A stretch of DNA of 60,000 bases. It comes from Polytrichum commune (taxonomy: Eukaryota > Streptophyta > Polytrichopsida > Polytrichales > Polytrichaceae). Positions within the stretch are counted from its first letter, which is position 1. Each line of letters begins with the position of its first letter. The notes under the pieces were generated by a model that worked only from the letters and a program-made list of their open reading frames with translations, ran no database searches and was not told the DNA's origin. Positions 22,586 to 35,813 of the stretch are shown one piece after another. Location: NCBI GenBank assembly GCA_950295325.1, contig OX485803.1, positions 62,327,554-62,387,553 on the forward strand, read 5' to 3'. The translations under genes were made by a program, and so were the position numbers.

Positions 22586-24596
22586 AGGTGCATACACAGT
22601 GAAAGAAAACTACGGAGGCATTTTTTGCCGTCATGAGTGATAGTCTTTGCCTGTTCGCCCTTGCGTGAGCATGGCTTGGAAGAGAGGTGGATAGCTGCAT
22701 TGGTCCGATGCACAGAGAGATACTTAAAATTTGAAACAGGGTATGTAGGGCCACATTAGGGTTCCTATCCAAACGAGCTATTGTGCCCAAGAGATGGAGG
22801 TGAGGTGAGTGGTGGGTATGCAATTATTTTGGGAGATACATAGCACCCAGTGTGCTAACTTATCGTCGCCAATAGCTGGGGAGAACAAGTTTTTGATGTT
22901 AAAAGATACAAGCAGGCTTCGCTCTTGGCTGCGCAGTTACAATTTCTATTATGCATCAATCATTACTACAGTGGTGGTTCAACTTAGCAGATGCTCTCCT
23001 GAACGGACAAAGAATTCTTGCTTCCTCTACAATAGCCAGGAGGTTTGAAAAACATACGGAGGATGTGTCTCATACTCTAAGCTTTTGTTGCTGCCCAATT
23101 CGATTAGAGCTCATGGGCTTTGGGAAAACCTGGAATAAAGTTGTAAGCATGAGACTCTTGTTGGCATATGTTGCAATACCGGATGATAGCACACCATTCT
23201 TACAGTAAATAATGTCTTTGCAGGTCAGTATTTGTGGCAAAACACTAGATCTTTCATGAGTCTCACAGTTTGGTAGAAACTTTTGATGTTACTAAACTCT
23301 GAGCCCAGGTGTATCCAATATGCAATGAATGAAGTGACAAGTGAAAATGGGAGATTTTCCAAATTTGAATTTTCGAAACAAGTATAGGATAGTATACATG
23401 GGACCCACATTAACAAAGAAATACACAATTATGAAAATCTATTTTGATATTTTGTGTACCATCATTGTGCTTGCCTAGAAAGTGCTTTAAGTGCTGTATA
23501 AGTTACCCTAGAAAGTGCTTTGAGTGCTGTATAAGTTAACCTAGAGTGCTTTAAGTAATAGATGAGCTGATAACAGTTTAAAAGCCAGTAATCAATGTCA
23601 ACCCTTTTGTAGGACGACTTGCAGGCTGTGTGTACATATTTTATCACATTTTAGTTGGGGAATTTAAATATTTCCCCTTGATTTTTGCATCCAGTTTCAA
23701 AAAAGACAGAAACTCCAAGCTAAGGTTACTTGATAACGTACTACATTAAGTGGGCGTTACAGGCTTTTTCTCTATATACTGAACAATTCCGTAAGGAGAA
23801 GAATAGAATCTTTATGGGTTCCATATGGAACTCGAGAAACACAACCTGGATCACCAGGAGATTCAATTCTGTTGACCTATCATACAACCCTGCCAAGGTT
23901 GTCAATCATCAATAAAGTAAGCTCAAGTCATGCCACTTGTACTAACCGTGTTGTACATTTACGGCCAACATCCACACCCTAAACCCTACTTCAAAAACAG
24001 GACATGTAGGTACCATGATCCTTAACAAAATCATTAAAGAAAGCATCTCCATTTCCGATCCATGCATTGAAAAGTTGACATTTACGCTTAAAAGAATATG
24101 AGGGTCACACATTGTATTGAGTTTTGCTTATAATCTGCATTTCCATGACTGGTCTGGGCAAACCTTTTGATCTGGGTGTTTTTACTTTCTGAATGGTGCA
24201 TGGCTTTGCAAGCTCACAGGTACAGTAATGGAACACATGATAACTGCCCTTGCAGGGGGCTGTTTCAATCGGCAACAATCAGTACTGCAAACGTAAGAAA
24301 CTCAAGGAGAATATATTTAAAATTTTCACTACAGTGACATTGTGACTGTGATTGCTATGAATGACAGACAGTCCCAGCGCTCAATTGATTGGAGCTACAC
24401 CAATATATTGAGTAAATCCTCTATCTCCTTGGAAAAGTCAGAAACCGAGATGCCATAAACATTACAGAATTTTGTAAATGTTTTTCTCATGGCATCTTTT
24501 TGAATTAGCAGGAATGACCTTCTGCACGTTTTCTACAGGCAAAATTTGAAGAAGAAAAAAATTGTGGTTTGTCAAATGGTATAGTGCTAATACATT
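22586..24596. other. Intergenic DNA and probable 3' region of the RUS1-like gene
   Basis: Short frames only. Two adjacent near-identical 30-bp units (CTAGAAAGTGCTTTRAGTGC, near 23475 and 23511) form a small tandem repeat. The part close to 24596 is expected to hold the 3' untranslated region of the minus-strand gene. Confidence 0.45.
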
Positions 24597-27500
24597 CTAT
24601 GCAGCCACTGACTGAGGGGTAGAGTAGCTTTCGAGAAGCCGGTTAGGTGCAGGACGGGCAATCAACCCCTCAGATATCCATCCAGCTGCCCCAAGGTCGT
24701 GCTTGATGTTTTCAAAATGTTGCTCCATGTACTCATGTGTTGACCTAAGCAGGCTTCCTTTGTCGGAAGCTTGGGAAAGATTGCTCTTTGATGTCATATC
24801 CGTGATCTGCAAATGTCGAAAATATAATGCTTGCACTGTGGCTCGCAACAAGTCACGAGGAGTAGCTCCTTCCTTTAGAACCACCTACAATGAAGTAAAA
24901 TCTTTCAAGGTTTCAGCTCTGCTTTTGACAGAAAAGTTCCAAAACTGATCTCCTTTGTGGCACTCAATAAGAACCACAAAAATCAAACACCAATACCTAT
25001 AACGGACGATTTTTAGGCTAACGAGGAAGATTAAGATCGCTATGTCAGATGGCAATAACATAAATAGGTTCATACTGATTGGGCCTACAGGTGTAGATGA
25101 GATTGTGACTCTCAACCAAGAGATTCACAGTGATTTTAATAAATACGTTTGCCTCTCACAACCTAATGCTGATGAACTTCAAAAGACCAATAGTACATAA
25201 CTTCAGAAATTGTTTGAGGAGCTTACCAGAAGGTGATCCCCATGCTCAGCTAAAAGATAGTGTTCACTTTTATATATATCTAATAAGATATCTGCATCTT
25301 CTCGAGTCTTGATCATGGCCCCAAACGTAGCCCCCAATTCAAGATTGTTCTCTATGCTGCCCGCCATGATTTTTGAAGACTCAGACAACAACTTTCCTTC
25401 TCCCTGCAAGTAATCACAAATAGTTGGTGACCAGATATTGCTGCAAAGAATGCTTGAGTAAGAAAAAAGAATCCAGCGAAACAATAACTACATCTAAGAG
25501 CGATGAGATTATACTAACCTGTGACTCACTTCTGGTACAGCAGTGTTGCATACAGGATCTAACATAAAAGCTGTTGCTCAGAGACAGAACCTATGAAGCA
25601 AAATGGTAACATATCACAGTTGTCCACTGGATACTCAAAGCAATCTACTTAAAAGAATGTGACAGAACCTGCCAGCAAAATATAGTTTCCCAGATCCTAC
25701 GCGCGTTGCTAAACGAAGGAAATTAGAACTAGTACCTTTGATCCTCTTAGTCTGAAGTCGAAGAAGGAAATATTTGGAAATATGGGCTCCTCCCCATTGA
25801 CCTCCTTCACAGTTGCAACCTTGTTGCTCTTAAAATACTCTGCTAGAACCAAACCTGCTCCAAAAGACACCACATCAGCAAAGGGTTCCATATAATATCT
25901 TGGCACAACAGTGGGTACCTATCAACTGTACTACTCCTTCGGTTGTCACTAAATAAAATTATTGCAAATTCTTGCAAATTGACATACTGTCACCTGCAAG
26001 ATTATTGCAAAATCTCAGAGGTGTCGAAACACAACTATGACAACTTTCATGCCATGTCTACTATGCCCTCATGGCAAGTTTCTAGACCTATGTCTACATT
26101 GTAACTTACTTGCACGGTAGGGGTTCAAAGTCCTCAATTGCACTGCCTGGTATGACTTGAGATTGCAGAAGATGTGCAATCCTGTAACTGCAACAAATGT
26201 GTACACAAGCAGCGGGCCAGAGCTCCCAACATAGGAAGACAATGCAATACCAAGAGCAATCCCCACAGATTTGCTCACCATGCCTTGTGCCTCGCCCTTG
26301 GCTATCACCTGGAGCAATCATTTTCATGTTTTCATCCACTATCACTTTTCAAAGATATCGCCAATAGCATAATAGGAACAATGCACAATGTAAGATTCAA
26401 ATGGCTCGATTCTTCCCTGGACCACCCCTAAGTGAGGAAGGTCTTCCCACATACAGATTGAATAACTGGAAGATGACTGATAGTAGGCCAGAGGCTTAAT
26501 GTTTACCTCTGCAAAATTCCGGTTGGCAGCCATACCAGCATTGAAGCAACTCTTGGTGGCAGCCTGCACCACCCATCAAAACTTGATCATAAATTTGGAG
26601 GTATCTTACTATCATGACCCATATAAGGCATTCCCATACAGCACCGATTCCAGTAATTATGGTTCACTTTTATGGCGTGATCCAGCTCTGCACTACTATT
26701 TCCAAAGTCCACAAGTTGTTTGACATGGCCTAATTGAGCAAAACAACATTTCACCCTTATGTAAGACGACTGCACCTGAATGAGGCCTGCAGCAGAGCGC
26801 CCAGCCCCTGCAGCAGCAGCCAAATAGACAAAGAGATGAGGGAATGTCGGTGTGAGTAGCTCCAATCCGTAGGACATGTTTTCAATCACATCTGATACAA
26901 GTCTCCATCCTTTAGGGTGCACATCAAAATGCCGACCATATTTGGAAAGCACTATCTTGCTCAAGTAACCAATGCCATCCCTGAGCACCCAGTTCACCGC
27001 AGCTGCTGTTGGGATGGCGCCCTTCCCTAAACCCACGGCATAAAGCAGAGCCTGCAGTTATAAACCCAACATGCCTTGTTTAGCAATTCTCAGTCACAGA
27101 CCAGTCAAACCATTGCACAAACAATCCAGAGTCTCCGTCAAATGATAACATTGTCCTCCTGCAAGATGACAGAATCTAGGGTTTTAAGAATTAAAGGATT
27201 TAAAACCATCCCAATGCCACATTCTCATCCACCTGTAAACTTACAAGTTACATCCTCACAAGGAGCAAATCCAAGACTGCACACAAAAGATGCTATGGAG
27301 GCAACATACGCACAAGAAAAGCGGCATAAAGGAGAGCCTGCAAATATTAACCAAACATGACTTGTTAAGCAATTTTCAATTGCAGACCATTACAACCAGT
27401 GCAAAAACAGTCCAGAGTCCCTGTCCAATCATAACATTGCTCTCCTGCAAGATGACAGAATCCAGAGTTTTGAAGGTTGCAGGACTTTAAAAAAATCGTT

Positions 27501-28603
27501 ATATCATATTCTCATCCACCTGCAAGTTACAAGTTGCATTCTTATAAGGCTCAAACCCAAGCCCATGAAATGGAGCCTGAACACAAAAGGTATGACCGGA
27601 TGGAAGACAACATCTGCACACACAAAAAGCGGGTGTGGAAGAGATTGACCTGGGTGGTAAGAACTCCACTAATCTGACTGGCAATAATCTGGCCCATGCG
27701 CCAGAGCGTGTACTCCATGTAATCTTCAGTCACACTTCCAGGATAACCTTCAGGCAGTAGCAATTGTTTTCCTATCTCCACAAACCTTGTGAAAACCCTG
27801 TCCACCCCATTCTCAAAACCCTTCTGTCGCTTCTCTCCGTCCCCTGCCTCTCCCTTTTGATCCCCTCCCTTCTTCTGCCTCTCCACCAACTCTTCCTCAT
27901 ATGCATGTGCTTCCTCCTCACTATTCTTCACGGTCGCCACCACAAATTCATCGGCTTCGGGGTCCTTCACCATATACCTCCACCGGCCTCTTTTAACTTC
28001 CCAAATCCCTTCTGTTGCCTCTTTCTCCTCCTCCTCCTTCGCCCCAGAGAGAGCTAATGCAGCCTGCTGTTGTAAAAGAAACACCAACAACCCTGCCAGA
28101 ATGGCGGAAGGCACCCTAACCCAACTCTCACCACCTTCCCTCAAGGCAAAGACCCCACATAACCCAGCAAAAATTCCTGCTGCAATTCCGCTCCGGTCAG
28201 GTTCGGGAGAGGAAGAATAATCATTGTTATCATCCTTATCGCCTCCGTCACCCCCACCTGAGATTCTCCCTCCCGAACCACCATCTTCGCCACCGTTCGC
28301 ACACTCCACCTCATGGTAAACCCCACCTTCATTTCCGAACGCACGCAAATTGGTGCCGGGGGGTTTTAGCACCGAATTCTGAGCTGCGAAAGGTGAGGTC
28401 TGGAATTTCCAATATACAGGGTCGTGGCCTTTTCTATCATGGCTCAGCAAAACCCTTTGGAGTCCGTTCGTGATCCGCAGCAATTTGCTCTGGTGACGTA
28501 GGGCTGCCGAGGCTGCTCCGTTCTGACCCGATGCTTCTCGTGGAATTACTGTTGTAATCGAAGAACAATTTAGCTGCAACTTCTGACAATTTAGCAGCGC
28601 CAT
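24597..28603 (-). CDS. RUS1: RUS1-like DUF647 protein, probably plastid-targeted, 713 aa, eight exons
   Basis: Exons 28603-27650, 27051-26776, 26563-26507, 26308-26110, 25854-25736, 25590-25519, 25403-25227 and 24884-24597 join with GT-AG borders and consistent phases (2142 nt, stop TAG 24597-24599). Residues 1-80 are Ser/Arg-rich like a transit peptide. A Gly/Asp-rich stretch and a hydrophobic segment ([20 protein letters not shown]) follow. The DUF647 core starts near [20 protein letters not shown] and includes [56 protein letters not shown] and [18 protein letters not shown]. The C-terminus [11 protein letters not shown] is typical of RUS1. RUS (root UV-B sensitive) proteins affect early seedling development and vitamin B6-linked metabolism; their biochemistry is unresolved. 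Exon 6 (24 codons, Cys-rich) is the least certain. Confidence 0.92.
27038..27632. repeat. Two-copy tandem duplication of about 290 bp in intron 1 of the RUS1-like gene
   Basis: Copy A (27038-27322) and copy B (27323-27632) share GAGAGCCTGCA-like, GCAAGATGACAGAATC, CATATTCTCATCCACCTG-like and CACACAAAA blocks in order. Copy A includes the first bases of exon 2 and its splice acceptor, so copy B carries a second, intronic version of that acceptor at 27338-27339. Confidence 0.75.
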
Positions 28604-29402
28604 TGTCTCTCACTGGAACACTCCACAACACTACACTCTATCGGAAATAGGTACCACTTTCCTCTCTTTTTACTCAAACCATTGCGCCATAAAAATAACT
28701 TAATACTTCCTCGCACAAGCAAAACATAGGGCGGTCGTTGTTGTATACAGTTTCAGCGGTTACACGTTTCGATATCGAGCTTCAACAATGGAGCCTCGAG
28801 AGTCATGTCTGTTTCCCCCCTCGCCATGTGCAGCAACTTCGCTCTGGAGCAAATTTCGCGACAAAGTGGGACATAAATACCAACACATACCACGAGACTA
28901 AAAATATTTTCCATGAACAATTTCAGTGCACGGAGGCTCGCATCGTCACCAGTAATCTTCGGAACACGCAAATTCCTCAAGAGCCTCGAAAAACCTCGCA
29001 AAACCTCTCCTAAACCATGCGAAAGCGTAGTGTTGATGGTATCAAAAAAAATTTGCAGGAAACTGACATAAACCCCACAATCCGAGGAATAAAAGAAAAC
29101 ACATACTGTGGGTTGCTATTCAGCTTCACTGTATGAAAGGGAAGGTAAGTTGGTTGGTCATCGGCGCTTGAATTCAAGAGAGCCTCGGTGAATCCTCGGA
29201 ACCTTAAACCCCTGCCACAAAGACGCGCCGTTTTTGAGATCCCATGCCACATCTCACCTTCCTCATCCAGTTTGAGATCTTAAATGACGTCCACAACTTC
29301 TCCGACGTGGCAGCATTACCTACTACCTTATCTATGCAAAATCCAACTTATTAAGCTATTGGAAATCACTCATTGCAAAGTTCTCATTGCTAGAAAAGTG
29401 AC
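28604..29402. promoter_or_regulatory. Upstream region of the RUS1-like gene
   Basis: Expected to hold the promoter of the minus-strand gene starting at 28603. Repeated CTCGGAA and GAGCCTCG words occur near 28790, 28970 and 29180. No TATA box or named element can be assigned with confidence. Confidence 0.35.
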
Positions 29403-30542
29403 TACACTAAATATGTCGTATGGTAATTTTGTGTCACTGTGGTAATTTTTTGCATGACACTTCTTATGAATAAGTGGACATATATTCTCATGGATGATGG
29501 ATGAGTACATCCATTGGCCAAAACCCTATCATCTCTTGTCAGCAACTTGTGATGAAATATAGTCTTGGATGATTGAAAATTGGATGAAAAATCACTTGGT
29601 AAGTGACAGTAATTGCAACATGGTAAATCTATAATCCCCCCAAAATTACAAGGAATGACAATCATCCTCTAGCCGTGCACTAGACCGCCGTCATAATGAT
29701 GAAGTGCCATTTCTAAAATTGATCATGGCTCGGCGGCAACTTCAATGCGTGTACACTTAGGGCCGGTTTACACTACGGTGGAGAAGTCCACCGGTCATGA
29801 AAAAAAGGGCGTTTCTCAATTGTGATTGGTCGAAAATGCAACTCTTGACCGGTGGGTGTTTACACTAGGTGAAGAAAACAACGGTGGTGAACTTTTCTCA
29901 TGGATGATAAAATGACATGGCCGCCTACATGGCGGCACTTTTTGGAGTTGGGCTTCTCCGGAGGAGGAGTTTCTTGTCCGGCCTCAAGAGGCCGGAGAAG
30001 CCCAACTCAATAAAAATATTTTATTGCCTTTAATTCTTCTCCGGCACATCCACCATTTGCCTCATATAACCATGTCTTGGCCAAGCATTCTTGACCGACC
30101 GGAGGCCTTCTCCACCATAGTGTAAACCGGCCCTTAGTGTAGCCAATGGGAGTCAAGTGTTCGTGTACTCACGAGGCAACCGATTTAAGCGATGCTCTGT
30201 ATGGAAATGCAGATTACCGTGTTCGATGTAGGGAGAGTCTAGTGAACGAGTAGGGGTTTGGACAACTTTCCACTTTGGAAAATTGTAGCATTTTTGGTAT
30301 AGGACATAAAAACATGAAACAACTTGCATTCTTCATGAATCCTTCTCGTCTATCTTGGGAAATTATCTCATGATTGTCATACCAAATCTTCAATGCGAAT
30401 CACCTTATTTTCACGGGTTATGGTATTTCTACCCCAATGTTGGGTTAACATTTAGTGTTGGTGACACTACACCGCAATTGACAATTAGTATTGAGCAAGA
30501 CGATTAGAATTGGTGACACTAAATATCATATTTAGTGCACTT
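29403..30542. repeat. Copy 2 of the TTTAGTGTCA-end family, split by inserted DNA
   Basis: The left part 29403-29661 matches the left part of the 47193-47553 copy in order (TGACACTTCTTATGAA, CATCCATTGGCCAAAACC, AAATCTATAATCCCC). The right part resumes at 30437 (TGTTGGGTTAACATTTAGTG) and ends TGACACTAAATATCATATT. About 775 bp of foreign DNA interrupts it between 29662 and 30436, including the MITE at 29760-30133. Confidence 0.7.
29760..30133. mobile_element. PIF/Harbinger-type MITE, 374 bp, TTA target duplication
   Basis: Ends GGGCCGGTTTACACTACGGT and ACCATAGTGTAAACCGGCCC are inverted repeats of 34 bp with few differences. TTA flanks both sides (29757-29759, 30134-30136). It is non-coding and inserted in DNA that itself interrupts another repeat. 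Confidence 0.85.
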
Positions 30543-31121
30543 AAGCAATGTTATCTACACTTGATTAGCACTGTAATGATCTTAACCAGGGGATTAAGGT
30601 TCCATTGGATCTAAGCTTAGTATCACTAATATCTTGATGCTAAACATCATGCATCATTGTTGTCTAGTTTCTTATTAGGGGACTCTCTGTCTTTTGGTGT
30701 TAGTGAAATGATTACTTTTCAAAAGTTAGTAGGGGATTTAGATAAGATGATAGTTGCTAACTTGAGTAGGCAAAACTTTAGATCTTTGAACTCCTATTTC
30801 AAGAGTTCTTGAGAATATTTATATTTGTTTGGAGTTATAAGTTTTTATTTCATCCCATCTATATTGCTTATACTCATTGTATATATTTTTAACCTCATAT
30901 TACTTATGTTTTCGTATTCCCTCAATAAAACGACAACTTTACACCATTTGTCATATTAATGAGAAGACGACACCTCAATAATACGATTTTTTGTGTTTCC
31001 CAAACATGTCATACTAAAGGGTGAGAATAGTAACCGGTATAACAATTTGATACCCATGCAACGGATAGATTCTTGGATACCATTTATGGATGTGGATTAT
31101 TGATACCAAGCGTTCATCTAA
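30543..31121. other. Intergenic DNA leading into a GGTATC-type repeat
   Basis: No gene is visible. From about 31014 the sequence belongs to the GATACC repeat family (GATACCCATGC, TTGGATACCA, TTGATACCAAG), which resumes after the MITE at 31655. Confidence 0.4.
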
Positions 31122-31651
31122 GGGCAACTTTACACCTAGAGGCTGGGCCAATTCCCCTTGAGGTTGATTACATGAAATTTCAACTCCTTTTGGGTTGGAG
31201 GCCGGCCTCAACTACACATTATAATAAGATTATAAGGGGGGGCAATTTTCCCATATGTAAAGGCCTTAGGGCCAAGAAACTAGGCAGATTCAATAAATCT
31301 AGCATAATCCAATGGATCTTGCATAATCTAGCATAGAGCCGTTCATATTTCCACATAATCCAATGGATACGGTTCGCTTAAAAAATCATATTTCATTAAA
31401 AAAAATAAACTAAAATTTTACACTGGCCCCGAAACCAAGAATTGACCTTTCATTTTGGGTGCACCCAATTCAATAAGCTCAAACTGTGTTATACCATGCA
31501 CTTTTTGATTAAAAAATTCATACCACCAAATCGACCTGACCTCTAGGTGTAAAGGAGTTGGGACCGATTTCAACCTTTTGGCCAATCACAAGCGAGGATT
31601 TCAAGCCTCTTACACCACGAATTGGCCCGGCCTCTAGGTCTAAAGCGGCCC
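31122..31651. mobile_element. PIF/Harbinger-type MITE, 530 bp, TAA target duplication
   Basis: The left end GGGCAACTTTACACCTAGAG and the right end CTCTAGGTCTAAAGCGGCCC are inverted repeats that extend to GGCTGGGCCA. TAA flanks both sides (31119-31121, 31652-31654). It lies inside a GATACC-type repeat and about 100 bp upstream of the zinc-finger protein start, where it could influence transcription. Confidence 0.8.
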
Positions 31652-31751
31652 TAAGAATAAGCTATATACCAGACCAACACCGGGCTTGGAGTTTCTTTGG
31701 CCTGGGACCCTAATTGGAACAAACCCTAATTAGTACGTTTGTGGTAGGTTG

Positions 31752-32598
31752 ATGCACTCGGGGTGCACCGGAGTGGCTTCCTTACAACCAGCTCGGCAGC
31801 GTTCCCCGAAATCTTCTGTTACCTTCATACGATGTCACCATAGGCGAACTTCTAAGGTAGGGATTTTTGGATCACGGGGATCATTCAATTGCGTTTCCTC
31901 GGACACCGGATGTTTGCATGCTCAGATTTAAACTAGAACATAGCCTACATGATGATCAGATTAATTGCATAAGTCTGAATGGATTGTCCCGAGTGCAATC
32001 CTTGCCAGTAGCTTCGATGAGAATATTAGGGTTTATGACTCCCTCGTATTGTGTTTTTATAGAACATTACCTGCCGGAAAGCACTTAGGAGGTTCGTGGT
32101 ACATAAGACGCAATGTCGAGTGTTGTCTTATGTCAATATCAGGTCGCAAGTTCGGGCGGTTCAGCTGCACACATCTCAAATGTTGTGCAACAAGGGAATA
32201 GTATCAGACCACGAGCATTGACAAGTAGTCCGATTGGTGCAACCAATTTCACAATGATGCAAGTACAAAGTCTCATATCATTCAGAGTTCAAAGTGGTGC
32301 ATTGTCAGGTGCCATCAACTGCGGTGGCATTCAAGTGAATGGAGGGGGTTGGTGTAGCCTCTGTGGAAATGGAGGGGGTTGGATGAAGTGCGGCAGGTGT
32401 ATGGGAGAGGGGGGCTTTTCGACCCGGCCCGGTCTAGGGGGTGTGAAAGGAAAAGTAGGTTGGGCAAGATGCAAGACGTGCTTCGGACATACAGTGGTCC
32501 CATGTCTTATTTGTGGAATATCAGATGTAGCCAAATGGAAGCAGTGGCTGGAACATGCTCGTCGGCATCCCTCTCAGAGATTCCAGAAGTCAGCCTGA
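31752..32598 (+). CDS. DnaJ-type cysteine-rich zinc-finger protein, probably plastid-targeted, 186 aa, two exons
   Basis: Exon 1 is 31752-31856, ending AAG|GTAGGG. Exon 2 is 32143-32598, after an ATATCAG acceptor, phase 0, stop TGA 32596-32598. The first 110 residues are rich in Ser, Arg, Gln and Gly and poor in acidic residues, like a transit peptide. Four CxxC units follow: CSLCGNGGGWMKCGRCMGEG, then CKTC and CLICG, spaced as in the DnaJ cysteine-rich domain, with no J domain. Plant proteins of this type (BSD2, LQY1, PSA2 and relatives) act as plastid thiol/disulfide or assembly chaperones. Which member this is cannot be told. The tail KWKQWLEHARRHP is unusual. A shorter single-exon reading from an ATG at 32113 remains possible. 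Confidence 0.7.
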
Positions 32599-35500
32599 CA
32601 GAAGCCGCCTCTCATCCTCGAACTTCAGCGAAGGTTTATTTCAGCAATTTCCTCTGAATCTGAAGATTCTGACAATTAAGGCTGAATGTGGGATACATGT
32701 TCAACATCCAGTTTCAAGTCCTGCTTCGAGCATAGATTTCTCGAGCACGCTGAGGTAATTATTCTTATGATTCGGTACAGTAAACATGTGATTTATCGCG
32801 GCATTAAAATTGGTGTGACATGTTAATTAGAGTGGTCTTCGTGACTTGTCATGTAGCACCAAGTGTCATATGACACTCTCTGTAGTTACTAATCAGATGT
32901 TTAGTGCAGTTCCCACTTTGAGCTTGTGATTTCACTTCATTCAAGAACAATGAGGGGTAGTCACCTGTTGACCATGTTTTTGGTCGATGTTAGGACTTTT
33001 CACACTATGCATGGTTTGTGCCTTCAGTTGTGAATGTTGTCTATGCAATGACTTAGGTAAACTGCAAATCATTACGAGAAGGGCCTAAGTTGGGGTATAT
33101 CACTCAGGCTTACGAAGACTGCAATCTGGAGAGAATTCCTCCTGTGTGGATTTCAACCTTGAGAGATGGTTTGGTGCTTCTTTCTTGGGAGTTCCTCAAA
33201 TATCTGCAGACTGGTGATGTATAAATTCTTCATGGTGCCCGGTTGTATAACAATGAGAAAGGCAAGATCAAAGCAGGTGAGTTTCCTGTGGATATTCTTT
33301 AAGAAGGAAGTTGGAAGAGTTGAAATACGTAGGCACATGGCATAGTAAGGTTTGATATCTGTGGGTACCACACTGTCCTGTTGGAATTCAAGTGCTTTGT
33401 AAGGACGATGAATTTTCTTGAGTTTGCTGGCTTTACAGCTGCCACAAACCACCCATCTTCTTGCCACTTATCGCCAGCTATATAAGAAACAGTAACTTCT
33501 GTCCAGGAGGGTCTAACTTAATGCAGGTGCCCTGTCTTTATCCAGGCAGGTTTTGTAAGTGGACACTTAGAAGTTCACTGGGGCATTCGAGGAGGGGTTT
33601 TTTTGAAGATTTAAATTTACTCCTGATGTTTGCTCCAGAGAGATATATGGTGGCTTCTGGTGACTGCACTGCTCGAGTGTCGCTCTGCAGACAGATACGG
33701 GTCATACATACATACTTAACCATGATAACAATAACAGTATCTTGTAGGTTTGATAGTAGAGCATGCCTACTTTAAGACATCTTGTAATGAGTTGGAACAA
33801 GCATACCATCTTCGATAACCTTGATTGACGTTCTTAGTTTCTGTGGTGGTCTTGTTGGTAGGGACTAAATCACGATACTTGAAAAGACAAAGGACTGCAG
33901 TATATGGAACTAGTGTATTCTGATTATGCAATGCAGATTTTAGGAGGCGAGAATTGGGAATATCATAGGAATGGAATGTACTTGAGAGTGTACAATTTGG
34001 AAATTGTTAAGGCTTACTATGAATTTGTTTGAGTAACTAGGTATCTGAAGTGGCCTATTGAATGCATACATTGCTGTGGGTTTATCCCACTTAAATGTCA
34101 AGTTGAAGTACAGTTTTCAATGTCGGTCTATATTTCAGGATCTGCTTAAGTATCATTCAGGATTCTATTAATTGAATCAGTGTACCATAGCATTGTTCCA
34201 AATAATCTTTTTCATGTCACATCAGTGCCAATAATCTCTGCAGTTTTTGTTGTTTCACACTTCAATGATGTGCATTTACTTAAATCTACTCAGATTACAA
34301 TGCAGGTGTGAGCCGAGTATACAAATCAGCAAGTATACATTTATAGTATGTGAAATGCATTATGAGTATCATGTGTAGCAGCATGCATCAAGAATGAATT
34401 TGGCAACATAATATTTAGCTTTTCTTTAAAAGGGTTGCTTAGTTCAACTTTTCTGATTGATTTGGAATTTATGTGTGCCATTACCTGTTTTGTCTGCACT
34501 GTAAAGTCCATACATAAGGCAGTTGCGATTTCTTATCATTCATCTTTGGAAAGTTTACAAGCTCTGTATTTTCACAACGTTCAGATACCAGAAATACTGC
34601 TAAAGTTATGTGAAATTTTGAAATCTGCTTGCCAGTGTTTGCAACACAAATCTCTGAACAAGAGGAGTTTTAATTTCCTTCTAAAAATTAATTCATACTT
34701 AGCAGTTGCAAGAAAATGGTTTCAATCCCCTAAGGCTTGATGTGGTGAGCCTCATGGGTGAATAATCAGCACTTATGATTTGTACTTGAAGAAAACAATT
34801 TTGATTAATCACAGATTTTAGAGCAGCTCTTACATCAGCTTTGGTTTGTCTATGGTAGACTGTTCAACATTGTGCTTTGTGATTATTTCTAATTTTGATG
34901 CAGGTCTATAGTAATAAAGTGGGGTTTTCAGTTTGTAGAACTCGTACAACATTTAAACTAATTTATGTTAGTGAATGATTTCTATTGTTTGAGAGTGTAC
35001 GAACTTGTTCAAATCTTGTATGATGTATTTTATATTGGTCATAGCAGCTTCGTGGTTGAGTGCACAATTTCTATGTTGTTTGTGGTCTTTGTGCAATTGT
35101 CATCACAAACCTGTGTGGAGATTTTAGTTATTTCAGTGTAATCCTTGAAATGAACTCCACCACGCAGCACTAGTGATTCACAGAAAATGTACACAACTCC
35201 CAGGATGATTAGTTGCTCAATGTCAGTTGCACTTCAAGCAGATTAGTAGTCTGTATATACTTTAGGAATGCAGAGACAACCTTTGATTGCTTTGTGCTCA
35301 TTATTTCTTACACTCAGCTAGTTTCACATATGAAACCCTGATTTGACAAAACTAAGGGCTTCAATGATGTCGAAATCAGGCATTTCCAAATATGGTCATG
35401 GGAGATGAATTAAAGCTTGGGAAGAGGATCCAAGATCAAAGAGAGCCAAAAATTCAGTACAAGACTCCACAACATTCAGTACAAGAACATATGGTATGAA

Positions 35501-35813
35501 CTTACATTGTAAATCCCAACCTTGTTGTCACAAGCCATCTTTGTCCTGAAGCTATCAGTCTTCTCAATAATCCTTGAATACATTTCCCTCAATATTCTAG
35601 TCACAACCCCTAAAACAAAACAAAATTTCCAGATGTGATAAACTGACATTGTAAAATGCAGAAATGTCTATGGTCGTTGTTTTAAACTGGTAATCTGAAA
35701 TCCAACTGCTCCAAACTTTGTGAAATTGGATTCTATTTATGTTACCAACGTACTAGAAGCACCCATTTGCACTATTGATACTTACTCAATATGCATATTC
35801 TATGTGTATCTAA
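32599..35813. other. Intergenic DNA after the zinc-finger gene
   Basis: The first few hundred bases are probably 3' untranslated. A repeat shared with 13890-13950 lies at 32816-32880. The remaining 2.9 kb has moderate AT content and scattered short frames (the longest 101-104 codons), with no motif or splice-consistent chain that I can support. A non-coding transcript is possible but not shown. Confidence 0.4.

Noticed and set aside
27764-28344. Frames opposite to and overlapping RUS1 exon 1
   Set aside because: Shadows of the coding exon.
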